Source: Desulfobacteraceae bacterium UBA2771 (GTDB taxonomy: Bacteria; Desulfobacterota; Desulfobacteria; Desulfobacterales; Desulfosarcinaceae). From it: DNA of 7,075 nt. The stretch is taken from positions 1-7,075 of the forward strand of contig DEIP01000164.1 of the NCBI GenBank assembly GCA_002352605.1, read 5' to 3'. The position numbers were made by a program, and so were the translations under genes. The stretch's first letter is position 1. Every line of letters begins with the position of its first letter. The notes under the pieces were generated by a model, which saw only the letters and a program-made list of their open reading frames with translations, searched no databases and was not told the origin of the DNA. Positions 1-6,562 of this stretch are shown here, piece by piece.

Positions 1-855
1 GAAAGTGGAAGACGGCAGGGCCACGTAAAAAGGAATACCGTTGTCCCGGGCAGCCAGCGCTTTGAGGTAGGTGCCGATCTTGTTGGCCACGTCACCGGTG
101 TGGGTCGAGCGGTCGCTGCCCACGATCACCATGTCCACGCGGCCATGCTGCATGAGGTGGCCGCCGGCGTTGTCCGTAATCACCGTATGGGGCACGCCGT
201 GCTTGCCCAGTTCCCAGGCGGTCAGCCGTGCGCCCTGGTTCAGGGGCCGGGTTTCGTCCACCCACACGTGCAGATCCACCCCGCGGTTAAAGGCCTCGTA
301 GATGGGCGCCGTGGCCGTGCCGTATTCGATGCAGGCCAGCCAACCGGCGTTGCAGTGGGTCAAGAGGTTGACCGTTGCACCGTTTTTCTCGCGGCCGATG
401 GCCGAGATGAGTCCGGCGCCATGGACGCCAATGCGGCGGCAGTTTTCCGCTTCCTCCTCGGCGATGGCGGCCGCCTCGCTGCGGGCGGCGTCGATGCGAT
501 CCGCCGATGACCCGGCGGTGAGTACCTTGTCGAACACCCGATCCACACCCCAGGCCAGGTTCACGGCCGTAGGCCGGGCGGCCTTGAGCCGAACGCATTC
601 CTGTCGGATAAATGCGATATGGTCTGAGACCGCTTTCCCGTTTATGGCCGCGGTCATCACCCCGTAGGCGCCCGTGACCCCGATGAGCGGTGCGCCCCGG
701 ACGAACATCTCCCGGATGGCGTGAATCAACTCATCCACGGTGGTCAAATCGGCAACCACGAACCGGTGGGGAAGCTTGCGCTGGTCGATCACTTTTACGG
801 TCTTCCGGTCCTCATCCAGCCAAATGGGCCGAATCGGTTTGCCGTCGACAATCAT
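1..855 (-). CDS. mtnA: S-methyl-5-thioribose-1-phosphate isomerase, C-terminus cut by window edge
   Basis: Converts methylthioribose-1-phosphate to methylthioribulose-1-phosphate in the cytoplasmic methionine salvage pathway. The frame is open from an ATG at 855 to base 1, giving 285 residues of a family usually about 350 long, so the last 60-70 residues lie outside the window. Visible family motifs are RGAPLIG near residues 53-59, THCNAG at 166-171 with the likely catalytic Cys168, VGSDR at 245-249 with the likely catalytic Asp248, and GDVANKIGTY at 254-263. The family's catalytic Cys/Asp pair is established; assigning it to these residues is by motif. The start is supported by a GAGGAT Shine-Dalgarno 6-8 nt upstream and by the typical opening with an RPIWLD stretch. 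It is transcribed divergently from the YfaZ-like gene. A related sugar-phosphate isomerase (ribose-1,5-bisphosphate or 5-deoxyribose-phosphate type) is a less likely alternative. Confidence 0.93.
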   Translation of the reverse strand, partial: MIVDGKPIRPIWLDEDRKTVKVIDQRKLPHRFVVADLTTVDELIHAIREMFVRGAPLIGVTGAYGVMTAAINGKAVSDHIAFIRQECVRLKAARPTAVNLAWGVDRVFDKVLTAGSSADRIDAARSEAAAIAEEEAENCRRIGVHGAGLISAIGREKNGATVNLLTHCNAGWLACIEYGTATAPIYEAFNRGVDLHVWVDETRPLNQGARLTAWELGKHGVPHTVITDNAGGHLMQHGRVDMVIVGSDRSTHTGDVANKIGTYLKALAARDNGIPFYVALPSSTF

Positions 856-861
856 AATGGT

Positions 862-867
862 ATCCTC
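862..867 (-). promoter_or_regulatory. Ribosome binding site of mtnA
   Basis: On the minus strand the bases read GAGGAT, placed 6 nt before the ATG at 855. This fixes the start of mtnA. I could not identify convincing -10/-35 boxes further upstream. Confidence 0.6.
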
Positions 868-996
868 GCCAATTATTTTTTCAAAAGCACAATCACGGTA
901 CCATATGCAATGATCCTGTTAAAGGGATTTTTCTCAATGATGGCCCCTCAAATTCATTGAAATCATGCCCCCTGTCGTTGTATAGCATTACGGTTC

Positions 997-1027
997 AATG
1001 TTGCGATCTTCCTGTACGGGCAACATT
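997..1027. promoter_or_regulatory. 8-bp inverted repeat in the mtnA / YfaZ divergent spacer
   Basis: AATGTTGC (997-1004) is repeated in inverse as GCAACATT (1020-1027) with a 15-nt gap. It lies 38 nt before the YfaZ-like start codon, in the 209-nt spacer between two divergent genes, so it could be an operator or a short leader hairpin. No regulator is suggested by the sequence and the repeat is short enough to be chance. The rest of the spacer (856-1064) holds nothing else I can support. Confidence 0.25.
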
Positions 1028-1052
1028 TTCTATGCTTTAAAAACCAATTCAT

Positions 1053-1058
1053 AAGGGG
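1053..1058 (+). promoter_or_regulatory. Ribosome binding site of the YfaZ-like gene
   Basis: AAGGGG followed by a run of A, 6 nt before the ATG at 1065. It is purine-rich and well placed, and it decides the start of the signal-peptide-bearing protein. Confidence 0.6.
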
Positions 1059-1064
1059 AAAAAG

Positions 1065-1664
1065 ATGCGCAAGACATTGCTGTTCATGATGGTCTTTGAG
1101 ATGGCGATGGTCGGATGGTGCGGCGCCGGTGAATACGAGGCCGGCCTCACGGTGGGCGACACATCGCTGTACGGCAGCCTGCACTATAAAAGCCGGATGA
1201 TGGACGGGTTCTGGAAGGCCGGCGGCTCAGGACTATATGCCGACAAGGACAACATAGAATATAAGTGGCTGGAGCTTGATTTCTCAGTCGGCAACGAAAC
1301 GCTGCAACCCGGATTGGTCTTTGATGTTGGGTTCAAGGGTATTCTGGGTGACGCCGAGTTGAACCCGGTTTCCGGAGATGTTGGCGCCCTGGCGTTTAGC
1401 GGTAAGGTTGCCTATATCCTTTCCAGCGACATTACCTTCATCCCCATAGAAGCGTACGTCGGAATCTCCTACGCCCCTCAAATATTATCTTTTGGCGACA
1501 ACGAGAACTATCTGGCCTACCATGTGGGCCTGGCGTTTTACATCATGGACAATGCAGCCCTCGTCGCCGAATACGATGCCTATGATGTGGACATGGAATC
1601 GGGCCCCGGGGAGTGGACGCTGGATGACAATGTCTTTCGCTTCGGCCTAAAGATGCACTTTTAA
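1065..1664 (+). CDS. YfaZ-family outer-membrane beta-barrel protein
   Basis: 199 residues, predicted to be exported and to fold as a small outer-membrane barrel. Residues 1 to about 22 look like a signal peptide: MRK, then a hydrophobic stretch rich in Leu, Phe, Met and Val. The core is unusual in containing an acidic residue, Glu12. The mature part alternates polar and hydrophobic residues in strand-like runs separated by Gly/Asp/Asn turns, and the chain ends in Phe, the usual C-terminal signature of barrel proteins. The APQILSFGDNENY stretch (about residues 140-152) and the length fit the YfaZ family, whose role in E. coli is unknown. It has its own ribosome binding site, is divergent from mtnA and convergent with the motor operon, so it is probably a separate unit. 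Family assignment is by pattern recall; a generic OprF/OmpW-like barrel is the alternative. Confidence 0.72.
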   Translation: MRKTLLFMMVFEMAMVGWCGAGEYEAGLTVGDTSLYGSLHYKSRMMDGFWKAGGSGLYADKDNIEYKWLELDFSVGNETLQPGLVFDVGFKGILGDAELNPVSGDVGALAFSGKVAYILSSDITFIPIEAYVGISYAPQILSFGDNENYLAYHVGLAFYIMDNAALVAEYDAYDVDMESGPGEWTLDDNVFRFGLKMHF

Positions 1665-1737
1665 TATCCGAGAGGTATGCCGGCGGATGTAACACAGTAT
1701 ACGGGCCAAAAGACAGGCAAGGCGTGTAAGGCCCTGA

Positions 1738-2502
1738 TTATTTCTTGCCGGGCCCCTTAACGTCTTTTCCCGCCCGCTGCAGCCAAAAAAGCGCTTCAAT
1801 ATAAGTAACGAACCGCTTAAGGTAGTTCGGCGATAGTTCACGCATGGCGGAAAGGGAGCGCGTGGCCAGCATTTGTCCATTGAGGGGACCGGGATTCTCC
1901 GGGCGATCCATAATGGCATGGGTCACCAATTCGTCGGCGTTATGTTTTTCCCAGGTCGCCTTAAAAAGATGAAAAGAGAGGGGTGCCGCTTGTCGCCCCT
2001 TTCGTGCCGTGCCGCCACCTGTCGGAGAATTCTCAACCGACTGCACAGCTTCATTTTCCTGCCTCCGCAGGCGCTCATCAAACGACGGCTGAGACGCATT
2101 GCCATTTGTATCGGCCTGACCCCGGGCCATCTGATGGGTCAACGACAAAAGCATTCGCCGACGACCGCCGCGATCGAGCCGTTGGCCCAATCGTCGCACG
2201 TCCTTGAAGTCACCATCGGCGAAGCGCTCCCGTATCCGGCCCGCTGAATCGGGATGTTCCACACAGACACGGGCAACAATATCGGCTGCCTCCCTGCGTG
2301 CTTTTTGAAAACGAACCTGGTAGTCATCAAGGGCCATTAGCGCCTTGTGCGTGATGTGCTGATAAACCGATGCTCGCTTTCCGGCGGATCGACGGACCAG
2401 CGACGCAATATAACAAAATCGGACAGGATCGAAGCGATTGGCGCCGCCCTTCGATAGCTGCGCAAGTCTGAGCCCAAGTGTGTCTCCCATCTCATTCACC
2501 AT
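1738..2502 (-). CDS. DUF2894 family protein, last gene of the motor operon
   Basis: 254 residues, predicted soluble, with no signal peptide or membrane helix. Two conserved blocks are visible. An N-terminal block (about 5-60) contains GANRFDPVRFCYI. A C-terminal block (about 175-243) contains FKATWEK, ENPGPLN at 202-208 and ELSPNYLKRF at 222-231. Both match my memory of DUF2894. Between them lies a basic, probably helical region with an RRR cluster near 114-116, then a low-complexity Gln/Asn/Ser/Gly-rich linker (about 130-174). The ATG overlaps the end of the OmpA-like gene by 7 nt and is preceded by AGGAGG, so translation is coupled. The function is unknown; position suggests a cytoplasmic partner of the MotA/MotB-like pair. 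The Lys/Gly-rich last ten residues look disordered. The gene converges with the YfaZ-like gene 73 nt away, and I see no strong terminator between them. Confidence 0.87.
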   Translation of the reverse strand: MVNEMGDTLGLRLAQLSKGGANRFDPVRFCYIASLVRRSAGKRASVYQHITHKALMALDDYQVRFQKARREAADIVARVCVEHPDSAGRIRERFADGDFKDVRRLGQRLDRGGRRRMLLSLTHQMARGQADTNGNASQPSFDERLRRQENEAVQSVENSPTGGGTARKGRQAAPLSFHLFKATWEKHNADELVTHAIMDRPENPGPLNGQMLATRSLSAMRELSPNYLKRFVTYIEALFWLQRAGKDVKGPGKK

Positions 2503-3134
2503 TTGACCTCCTGCCCCGCCTCCTTCGGCACCGGTGCAATCTCCACGCGACGATTTTTTGAGCGCCCCGCTTCATCCCGATTCGGAGCCACGGGGTGGTT
2601 CTCACCAAAGGCGGCTGCGAAAACCAGTGTCACCGGCATGCCCGCTTCAACCAACGCACGGGTAACGGTCAGCGCGCGTTGCGCCGACAGATCCCAATTG
2701 TCATCAAACTGGTAATTGCCCTCATTAATCGGCAAGTCGTCGGTAAATCCACTGACCATCAGCAACTCGTTACGGTCACCGAGATAGACACGCAGGGGCG
2801 CAACGAGCGACCGAAGCAGCGCACATCCTTCCGGTTGCAACTGATCGGAGTTCAACAAAAACAGAACGCTGCCACTGATTCCGATTCGGCCATCACGCAA
2901 GGTCACCCTTCCTGCCGCCAGCGGATCGGCCAGCGCATTTTCCAGCGCAATGCGACGCTGCTCCTCGACCTTACGTTTATCGACTTCGTTTTGAAGTGAC
3001 TGGGTGAGTTCAACCTGAAAACCGAGCGTCCACACCAAAAGGAGTACGAATACCCCGACGAGCCCCGCCATTAAATCCCCAAAAATCGCCCAGATCGGTG
3101 GCGCGTGCGATGTGATCGGTTCTAGCGCCTCCAT
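2496..3134 (-). CDS. OmpA/MotB/ZorB-like protein: stator subunit with peptidoglycan-binding domain
   Basis: 212 residues. A short cytoplasmic N-terminus (1-13) leads into one membrane helix (about 14-37) that carries Asp20 near its cytoplasmic end. MotB, ExbD/TolR and ZorB have their ion-carrying Asp at the same place. Next comes a charged, probably coiled linker (40-68) and a C-terminal OmpA-like domain (about 77-200). The domain shows VLFLLNSDQLQPEG (90-103), GFTDDLP (129-135), NWDLSAQRA (146-154) and GRSKNRRVEI (190-199). These are the peptidoglycan-binding signatures of the OmpA/MotB family. The family role is anchoring a motor to the cell wall; that this protein does so is inference. The ATG overlaps the preceding stop by one base (TAATG) and has GAGG 7 nt upstream. 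With the 691-residue neighbour it forms a typical A/B motor pair. Confidence 0.9.
   Translation of the reverse strand: MEALEPITSHAPPIWAIFGDLMAGLVGVFVLLLVWTLGFQVELTQSLQNEVDKRKVEEQRRIALENALADPLAAGRVTLRDGRIGISGSVLFLLNSDQLQPEGCALLRSLVAPLRVYLGDRNELLMVSGFTDDLPINEGNYQFDDNWDLSAQRALTVTRALVEAGMPVTLVFAAAFGENHPVAPNRDEAGRSKNRRVEIAPVPKEAGQEVKW
2507..2512 (-). promoter_or_regulatory. Strong ribosome binding site of the DUF2894 gene, inside the OmpA-like gene
   Basis: The minus strand reads AGGAGG, the full consensus, 4 nt before the ATG at 2502. It lies within the last codons of the upstream gene. It is the best Shine-Dalgarno in the operon and selects Met1 rather than the in-frame Met5. Confidence 0.7.
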
Positions 3135-5209
3135 TAGTCAGCCTCGAGGGTGGTCCCGTTTTGGGGACGAAGTTCTCGCAGCGCTTTAAATATTTCTTTT
3201 TGTGACAGTATACTATGATCGATAAGGTCACGCGCTTGGGCCACATAATAGCCCAACTGGTCGTCACTCCGGGCGGTCACGTTATCCAATGATTCCTCGA
3301 TCCGGGTCATATTTTCGATCAAGCTCCCGTTGGACGCATGGAATATATCGACAGCGGTACTGAATGCATCGCCGAGGCTCGCCAGCTCCACCGCGCTACC
3401 GGCAAAGGAATCGGCAACATCGCAAAAATTGGATGTCGCCGTGCCCGCCTGGTCGCTGAACCGGCGCCCTACATCTTCCAACATCTGCTTGGATGCATTG
3501 ACAAGTTGTTCGATCGCTTCACGTTGCGCGTCAGACGTCAGGGCCAGAGAAGTTGAAAGGGTATCGAGTTCTTCGACGATACGCCGGTGTTCTTCGAGGA
3601 GGCGGTTATCACGCCGGATCCGCTTGGATGCCTCCCGACGCAGCTGTTCGATGACGTCCACCGCTGCACGTGGTGCCTCTAATGCCGATTGAATCAGTCG
3701 CGTCATGGGCGCCTCAAGCGCTTGGCCAAGTGTCGCCAAATGGGATGCCAACACGGATTCCAGGTTGGCGAGGCGTTCCACCGCGGCCTGACCGCGACGC
3801 TCTTCATCATCCCTGAGTGCGCTAAGCGCAGCCCCTATCGTTGCCGTCAGGGCGGCCATTCGATCGCGATGTTCGGCAAGCCAAGCTGCTTCCGTCTCGC
3901 TTCGTGAATGGATCAGATCTTCCGATGCCGCCGATAACCGGGTCATTTCGGTTTGCATCCGTGACGCCAACGTTTGAGTGCCGACAGTCAGATCGTGCAC
4001 CGTCTGCTTTAAGGACTCGGTGATCTCCTTTTGCCGGTTGCGATTGTCGGCCCCCAAGGCGCGCCAATCCGCACTGAGCGACGATGACATGGACAAGAAT
4101 TCCCGTGTCATGGCTTCATAGGCGGCTTGATGGCCATCGGTGACCTGCGTGATTAAATCAGCGCTGGTATGGTGGTGTGCCTCTACACCCGCCTTCCACG
4201 ATTGGGCGATCTCTTGCGACTGGACGGCGAAACGGCCGGAAAACGCGTCGAGGCTCTCCCGGGTGGTTTCGGTCAGGTGCCGATGCATCGTTTGGGTCTC
4301 TTGGGCAAGGCCGGTCATGGCGTCTTGTACGATCGGCTTGATCGTCTCACCGACCCGACGGATGCTCTCGGTCAGGTTCTCCTTGAATGTATTATCCATT
4401 GAATCGGCCAACTGCAAATAATTGTGCTTTACCGACGCATGGAAGCGGTCTTGATTCTCGATCAAGAGATCACCCAAATGCGATAGTTTGTCCGTCATCG
4501 CGTCAAGCTTCTCCGCCACTGCGGGAAGCGTCCGGGTCTGATTTCGAAGGGCCCTGAAGGTTTCCCGCCGACTATGAACCAAAGAAAAATCCTGAAAGTG
4601 CGTCGGAATTTTGGTATCGAGTCGTCTCGTCTCAAGCATCCGTCGGCGTTGGCTCAGTGTGGACATGAGACCCAGCATGGCCGACGTCGCCACGCCGGCT
4701 ACCGAGGTTCCAAACGCCAGGCCGAGCCCTTTGATGGGCGCGACGAGCCCATCCCGAATGGCCTGAAGGTCCGTGGTTCCCTCAAACGCAATGACGGCCC
4801 CCCTCAAGGTATCAACCATCCCCACAAAGGTCCCCAAAAGACCCAACATGACGAGAAGGCCCAAAAAATAGGGTGTAAGCACGGGAGCCGGCAGCCCAAC
4901 ACGCTCGCCTTCGACACGCAGGCGAACCGCATTTCGAAGCGACGGGTCGAGGCGATCAAGCCATTTATCAAAATCGGCGATATTCTCCCGCATGGCGACC
5001 AACGCAATAGAGAGCGTTGACGTCGCCTGCCGAAATTTCAGCAGCTCAACACTGCCAATGGCGTAAATGCCGCCAATGACTGCGGTTACGGTGAAGGCCA
5101 GGGCATCCGTATCAACAAATACCAATCCCATCCAGACGACGGCGATGGTCCCAAGCAACAGTGCTGTCCCAAAAAGAAGTCTATCCACAGTTTCAGTGCT
5201 TTCCTTCAT
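3134..5209 (-). CDS. MotA/TolQ/ZorA-like membrane protein with long helical tail (DUF802 family)
   Basis: 691 residues from the ATG at 5209. A TTG at 5251 would add 14 residues but lies deeper inside the preceding gene, so I reject it. Four membrane helices are visible: about 11-32, 36-56, 113-135 and 160-182, with a cytoplasmic loop between the second and third. The third and fourth form the proton-channel-like core. They include GLLGTFVGM (about 123-131) and GLAFGTSVAG (about 163-172), whose Thr/Ser residues sit where TolQ/ExbB keep pore-lining Thr. From about 190 onward there are some 500 residues of Ala/Leu/Glu/Arg-rich predicted helix with no further membrane segment. Three short W-(K/R/L)-A motifs at Trp338, Trp382 and Trp443 suggest the tandem DUF802 repeats. 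A block near 511-545 (APRAAVDVIEQLRRE, then RDNRLLEEHRR) also fits the family. Inferred role: inner-membrane motor subunit with a long cytoplasmic tail, paired with the OmpA-like protein. Flagellar MotA is unlikely because of the tail and the lack of flagellar genes. Confidence 0.88.
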   Translation of the reverse strand: MKESTETVDRLLFGTALLLGTIAVVWMGLVFVDTDALAFTVTAVIGGIYAIGSVELLKFRQATSTLSIALVAMRENIADFDKWLDRLDPSLRNAVRLRVEGERVGLPAPVLTPYFLGLLVMLGLLGTFVGMVDTLRGAVIAFEGTTDLQAIRDGLVAPIKGLGLAFGTSVAGVATSAMLGLMSTLSQRRRMLETRRLDTKIPTHFQDFSLVHSRRETFRALRNQTRTLPAVAEKLDAMTDKLSHLGDLLIENQDRFHASVKHNYLQLADSMDNTFKENLTESIRRVGETIKPIVQDAMTGLAQETQTMHRHLTETTRESLDAFSGRFAVQSQEIAQSWKAGVEAHHHTSADLITQVTDGHQAAYEAMTREFLSMSSSLSADWRALGADNRNRQKEITESLKQTVHDLTVGTQTLASRMQTEMTRLSAASEDLIHSRSETEAAWLAEHRDRMAALTATIGAALSALRDDEERRGQAAVERLANLESVLASHLATLGQALEAPMTRLIQSALEAPRAAVDVIEQLRREASKRIRRDNRLLEEHRRIVEELDTLSTSLALTSDAQREAIEQLVNASKQMLEDVGRRFSDQAGTATSNFCDVADSFAGSAVELASLGDAFSTAVDIFHASNGSLIENMTRIEESLDNVTARSDDQLGYYVAQARDLIDHSILSQKEIFKALRELRPQNGTTLEAD
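3142..3145 (-). promoter_or_regulatory. Ribosome binding site of the OmpA-like gene
   Basis: GAGG on the minus strand, 7 nt before the ATG at 3134, within the last codons of the MotA/ZorA-like gene. Together with the TAATG junction it indicates translational coupling of the two motor subunits. Confidence 0.55.
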
Positions 5210-6020
5210 GTGGCGTTCGCCCGCCACCGACCGCTTCGGATATGGAATCAATCATTCCCAAAACCGGCTGCAATCGAAGATCGAGTTCATCAAAAAGCAG
5301 CGCTTGCATCCGGCCACAAAAGGTCGATAGCCATCCGCCTGAATTCATCCAGCGTGCCCAATCACCGGCGGCCGGCCGGCTTGGAAGTTCTTGCCAGTGC
5401 TTATCGAGCTTGCGTCCAAAGTACCTTCCCAAAAGCGCCGGGACCACGTCGAAAAGTTGCCGGCTCCGCAGACAAAGCGCGTCACCAAGCCCTTTGTTCA
5501 GCGACGCAAGCTGCGCGAGTTCGGGTGCAAGACCGGAAATCGCATCTTCCACATGAGACCGAAGATGCTGAATTTTTACGGCAAGGTGGCCTTGATGGGC
5601 GACATAAAATTTTCGGTAGGGCTCGAATACCGCGGCGTGGTTGGTGGGAGATGCTGAACGGGTGGCTCCGTAAACCCCGGTAAACCGGCAGTGTGAATGC
5701 ATCTTTGCCGCCGTGGGAAGATCGTCCCCTAATGGGCCGCCGCCGGGAACAAAGCCCACGGCGATGTGGCGCACCAGCGACAGGTGTTCCCTCAGTACCA
5801 CTTCCTCGATCGCCTCGGTTGAAACCGTGGTCATGGTGAACGCCGCCCCCGGCAGGTCTCCGAGCATTTTCGAAAGGGTGATGGACCCAGGCCAATCCAC
5901 CAGTTGCCCCAATCTTTCCGAAAAATGGCTTTGAGAAACCGGTCCACTCGCGCCATTAAGTTCGGTTAAACAACGCACGAGCCTCGATCCATGAAGGAAT
6001 GAATGCGCAGCGCTACCCAT
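5193..6020 (-). CDS. DUF3348 family protein, first gene of the motor operon
   Basis: 275 residues, predicted soluble, with no signal peptide or membrane helix. The N-terminal block (about 7-50) has FLHGSRLVRCLTEL and HFSERLGQLVDW. A central block (about 132-206) has FEPYRKFYVAHQ, a predicted long helix around KIQHLRSHVEDAI, then ELAQLASLNKGL and ALLGRYFGRKL. These match DUF3348 as I remember it, a family that repeatedly precedes DUF802, OmpA and DUF2894 genes. The segment between the blocks (about 55-130) is variable and Gly/His-rich. I keep the ATG at 6020 because the N-terminal block begins right after it, although no clear Shine-Dalgarno precedes it. Its 3' end overlaps the next gene by 17 nt. 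Function is unknown; it may be a cytoplasmic partner or assembly factor of the motor. It is smaller than, and unlike, the Zorya effectors ZorC, ZorD and ZorE. Confidence 0.83.
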   Translation of the reverse strand: MGSAAHSFLHGSRLVRCLTELNGASGPVSQSHFSERLGQLVDWPGSITLSKMLGDLPGAAFTMTTVSTEAIEEVVLREHLSLVRHIAVGFVPGGGPLGDDLPTAAKMHSHCRFTGVYGATRSASPTNHAAVFEPYRKFYVAHQGHLAVKIQHLRSHVEDAISGLAPELAQLASLNKGLGDALCLRSRQLFDVVPALLGRYFGRKLDKHWQELPSRPAAGDWARWMNSGGWLSTFCGRMQALLFDELDLRLQPVLGMIDSISEAVGGGRTPHEGKH

Positions 6021-6318
6021 GAAATGATGTCGCCGGTTTCCAGGATGGGAAAACGAGGCACGGATTATGGGACCTTATCCCTTCACCGATACTGAATTGA
6101 GTCTCCATTCTCTGCACCCCGATTGGTCATTGCCCGACGATATTCCTTCTATATTTCCCTTATGTTATGGACAACGCGGCATAATCCTCAATATATAGTG
6201 GCCACGCCTTAACGCCATACAATATGTAGGTCTGGATGCCTATCATAACCCTATGGCCATTTCAATTAAAAAATAGCCGATCAAACCATATCGAATACCT
6301 GAATGATGACGGGGCCGT
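6021..6318. other. Non-coding, AT-richer stretch: leader of the motor operon
   Basis: Stops are frequent in all frames and the longest ATG frames are a few dozen codons without family resemblance. It must contain the promoter of the DUF3348-led operon unless transcription enters from further right. The only promoter-like pair I found on the minus strand (TTGAGG, 18 nt, TAACAT) matches consensus poorly. No sigma-54 element, riboswitch or tRNA is evident. Confidence 0.4.
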
Positions 6319-6525
6319 CTATTGCGGATAATAGATGTGCTGGTCATCCCATGCAACCAAGGTTCGGGATAGGGCGATATCGATAAAATCACCGGGCTGG
6401 GGGATGCTGTTGTACATTTTCCATTCGGCCGTTGCCAACTCTACCATGAGCACGGCATGATCGCCGGCCGGCATCCGGATAATACGAAGTTTTTGGGTAT
6501 ACGGGCAGTCGGGAGGGGACGCCCT
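6319..6525 (-). pseudogene. Short orphan coding fragment, probably the 3' end of a lost gene
   Basis: The frame is open from 6525 (TAA at 6526-6528) to a TAG at 6319-6321, 68 sense codons. The only ATG that gives most of the protein-like part is at 6474 (51 residues) and has no Shine-Dalgarno. The translation reads like a real globular C-terminus: KLRIIRMPAGDHAVLMVEL, then EWKMYNSIPQPGDFIDIALS and LVAWDD. The PGD-(F)-(I)-DIAL pattern faintly recalls TOBE-type ends of ABC-transporter ATPases, but I do not claim that identity. Similarity seems to begin abruptly near 6510, about 50 nt from the transposase remnant. This suggests that a mobile-element event removed the front of the gene. It could instead be a small intact gene of 51 residues. 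Confidence 0.35.
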
Positions 6526-6547
6526 TTATATTTCCATATTTATAGTT

Positions 6548-6562
6548 TTAGGCTTAGGCTTA
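6548..6562. repeat. Tandem TTAGGC repeat over the transposase stop codon
   Basis: Two and a half copies of TTAGGC on the plus strand. Read on the minus strand this makes TAA GCC TAA GCC TAA, three in-frame stops in succession at the end of the transposase fragment. It may be slippage or a mark of the element's end. Confidence 0.5.

Noticed and set aside
1..1064. Long plus-strand frames opposite mtnA
   Set aside because: They are antisense shadows in GC-rich coding DNA; the minus-strand frame carries clear MtnA motifs.
1701..1745. Possible bidirectional terminator between the YfaZ-like and DUF2894 genes (GGGCC ... GGCCC)
   Set aside because: The stem is only 5 bp with a 22-nt loop and no clear T-run on either strand.
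5210..5251. TTG start adding 14 residues to the ZorA/MotA-like protein
   Set aside because: It would lie deep inside the DUF3348 gene, and the ATG at 5209 begins directly before the first membrane helix as expected.
1738..6020. A complete Zorya defence system
   Set aside because: The motor pair resembles ZorA/ZorB, but no ZorC, ZorD or ZorE gene, helicase or nuclease is present, and the flanking genes are DUF3348 and DUF2894.
6021..6112. 30-residue minus-strand frame ending just after the DUF3348 start, possible leader peptide
   Set aside because: It could be a coupling leader, but nothing beyond position supports translation.
6067..6198. 43-codon ATG frame on the plus strand
   Set aside because: It is short and Pro/Leu-rich, has no family resemblance, and its nearest GAGG is too far from the start.
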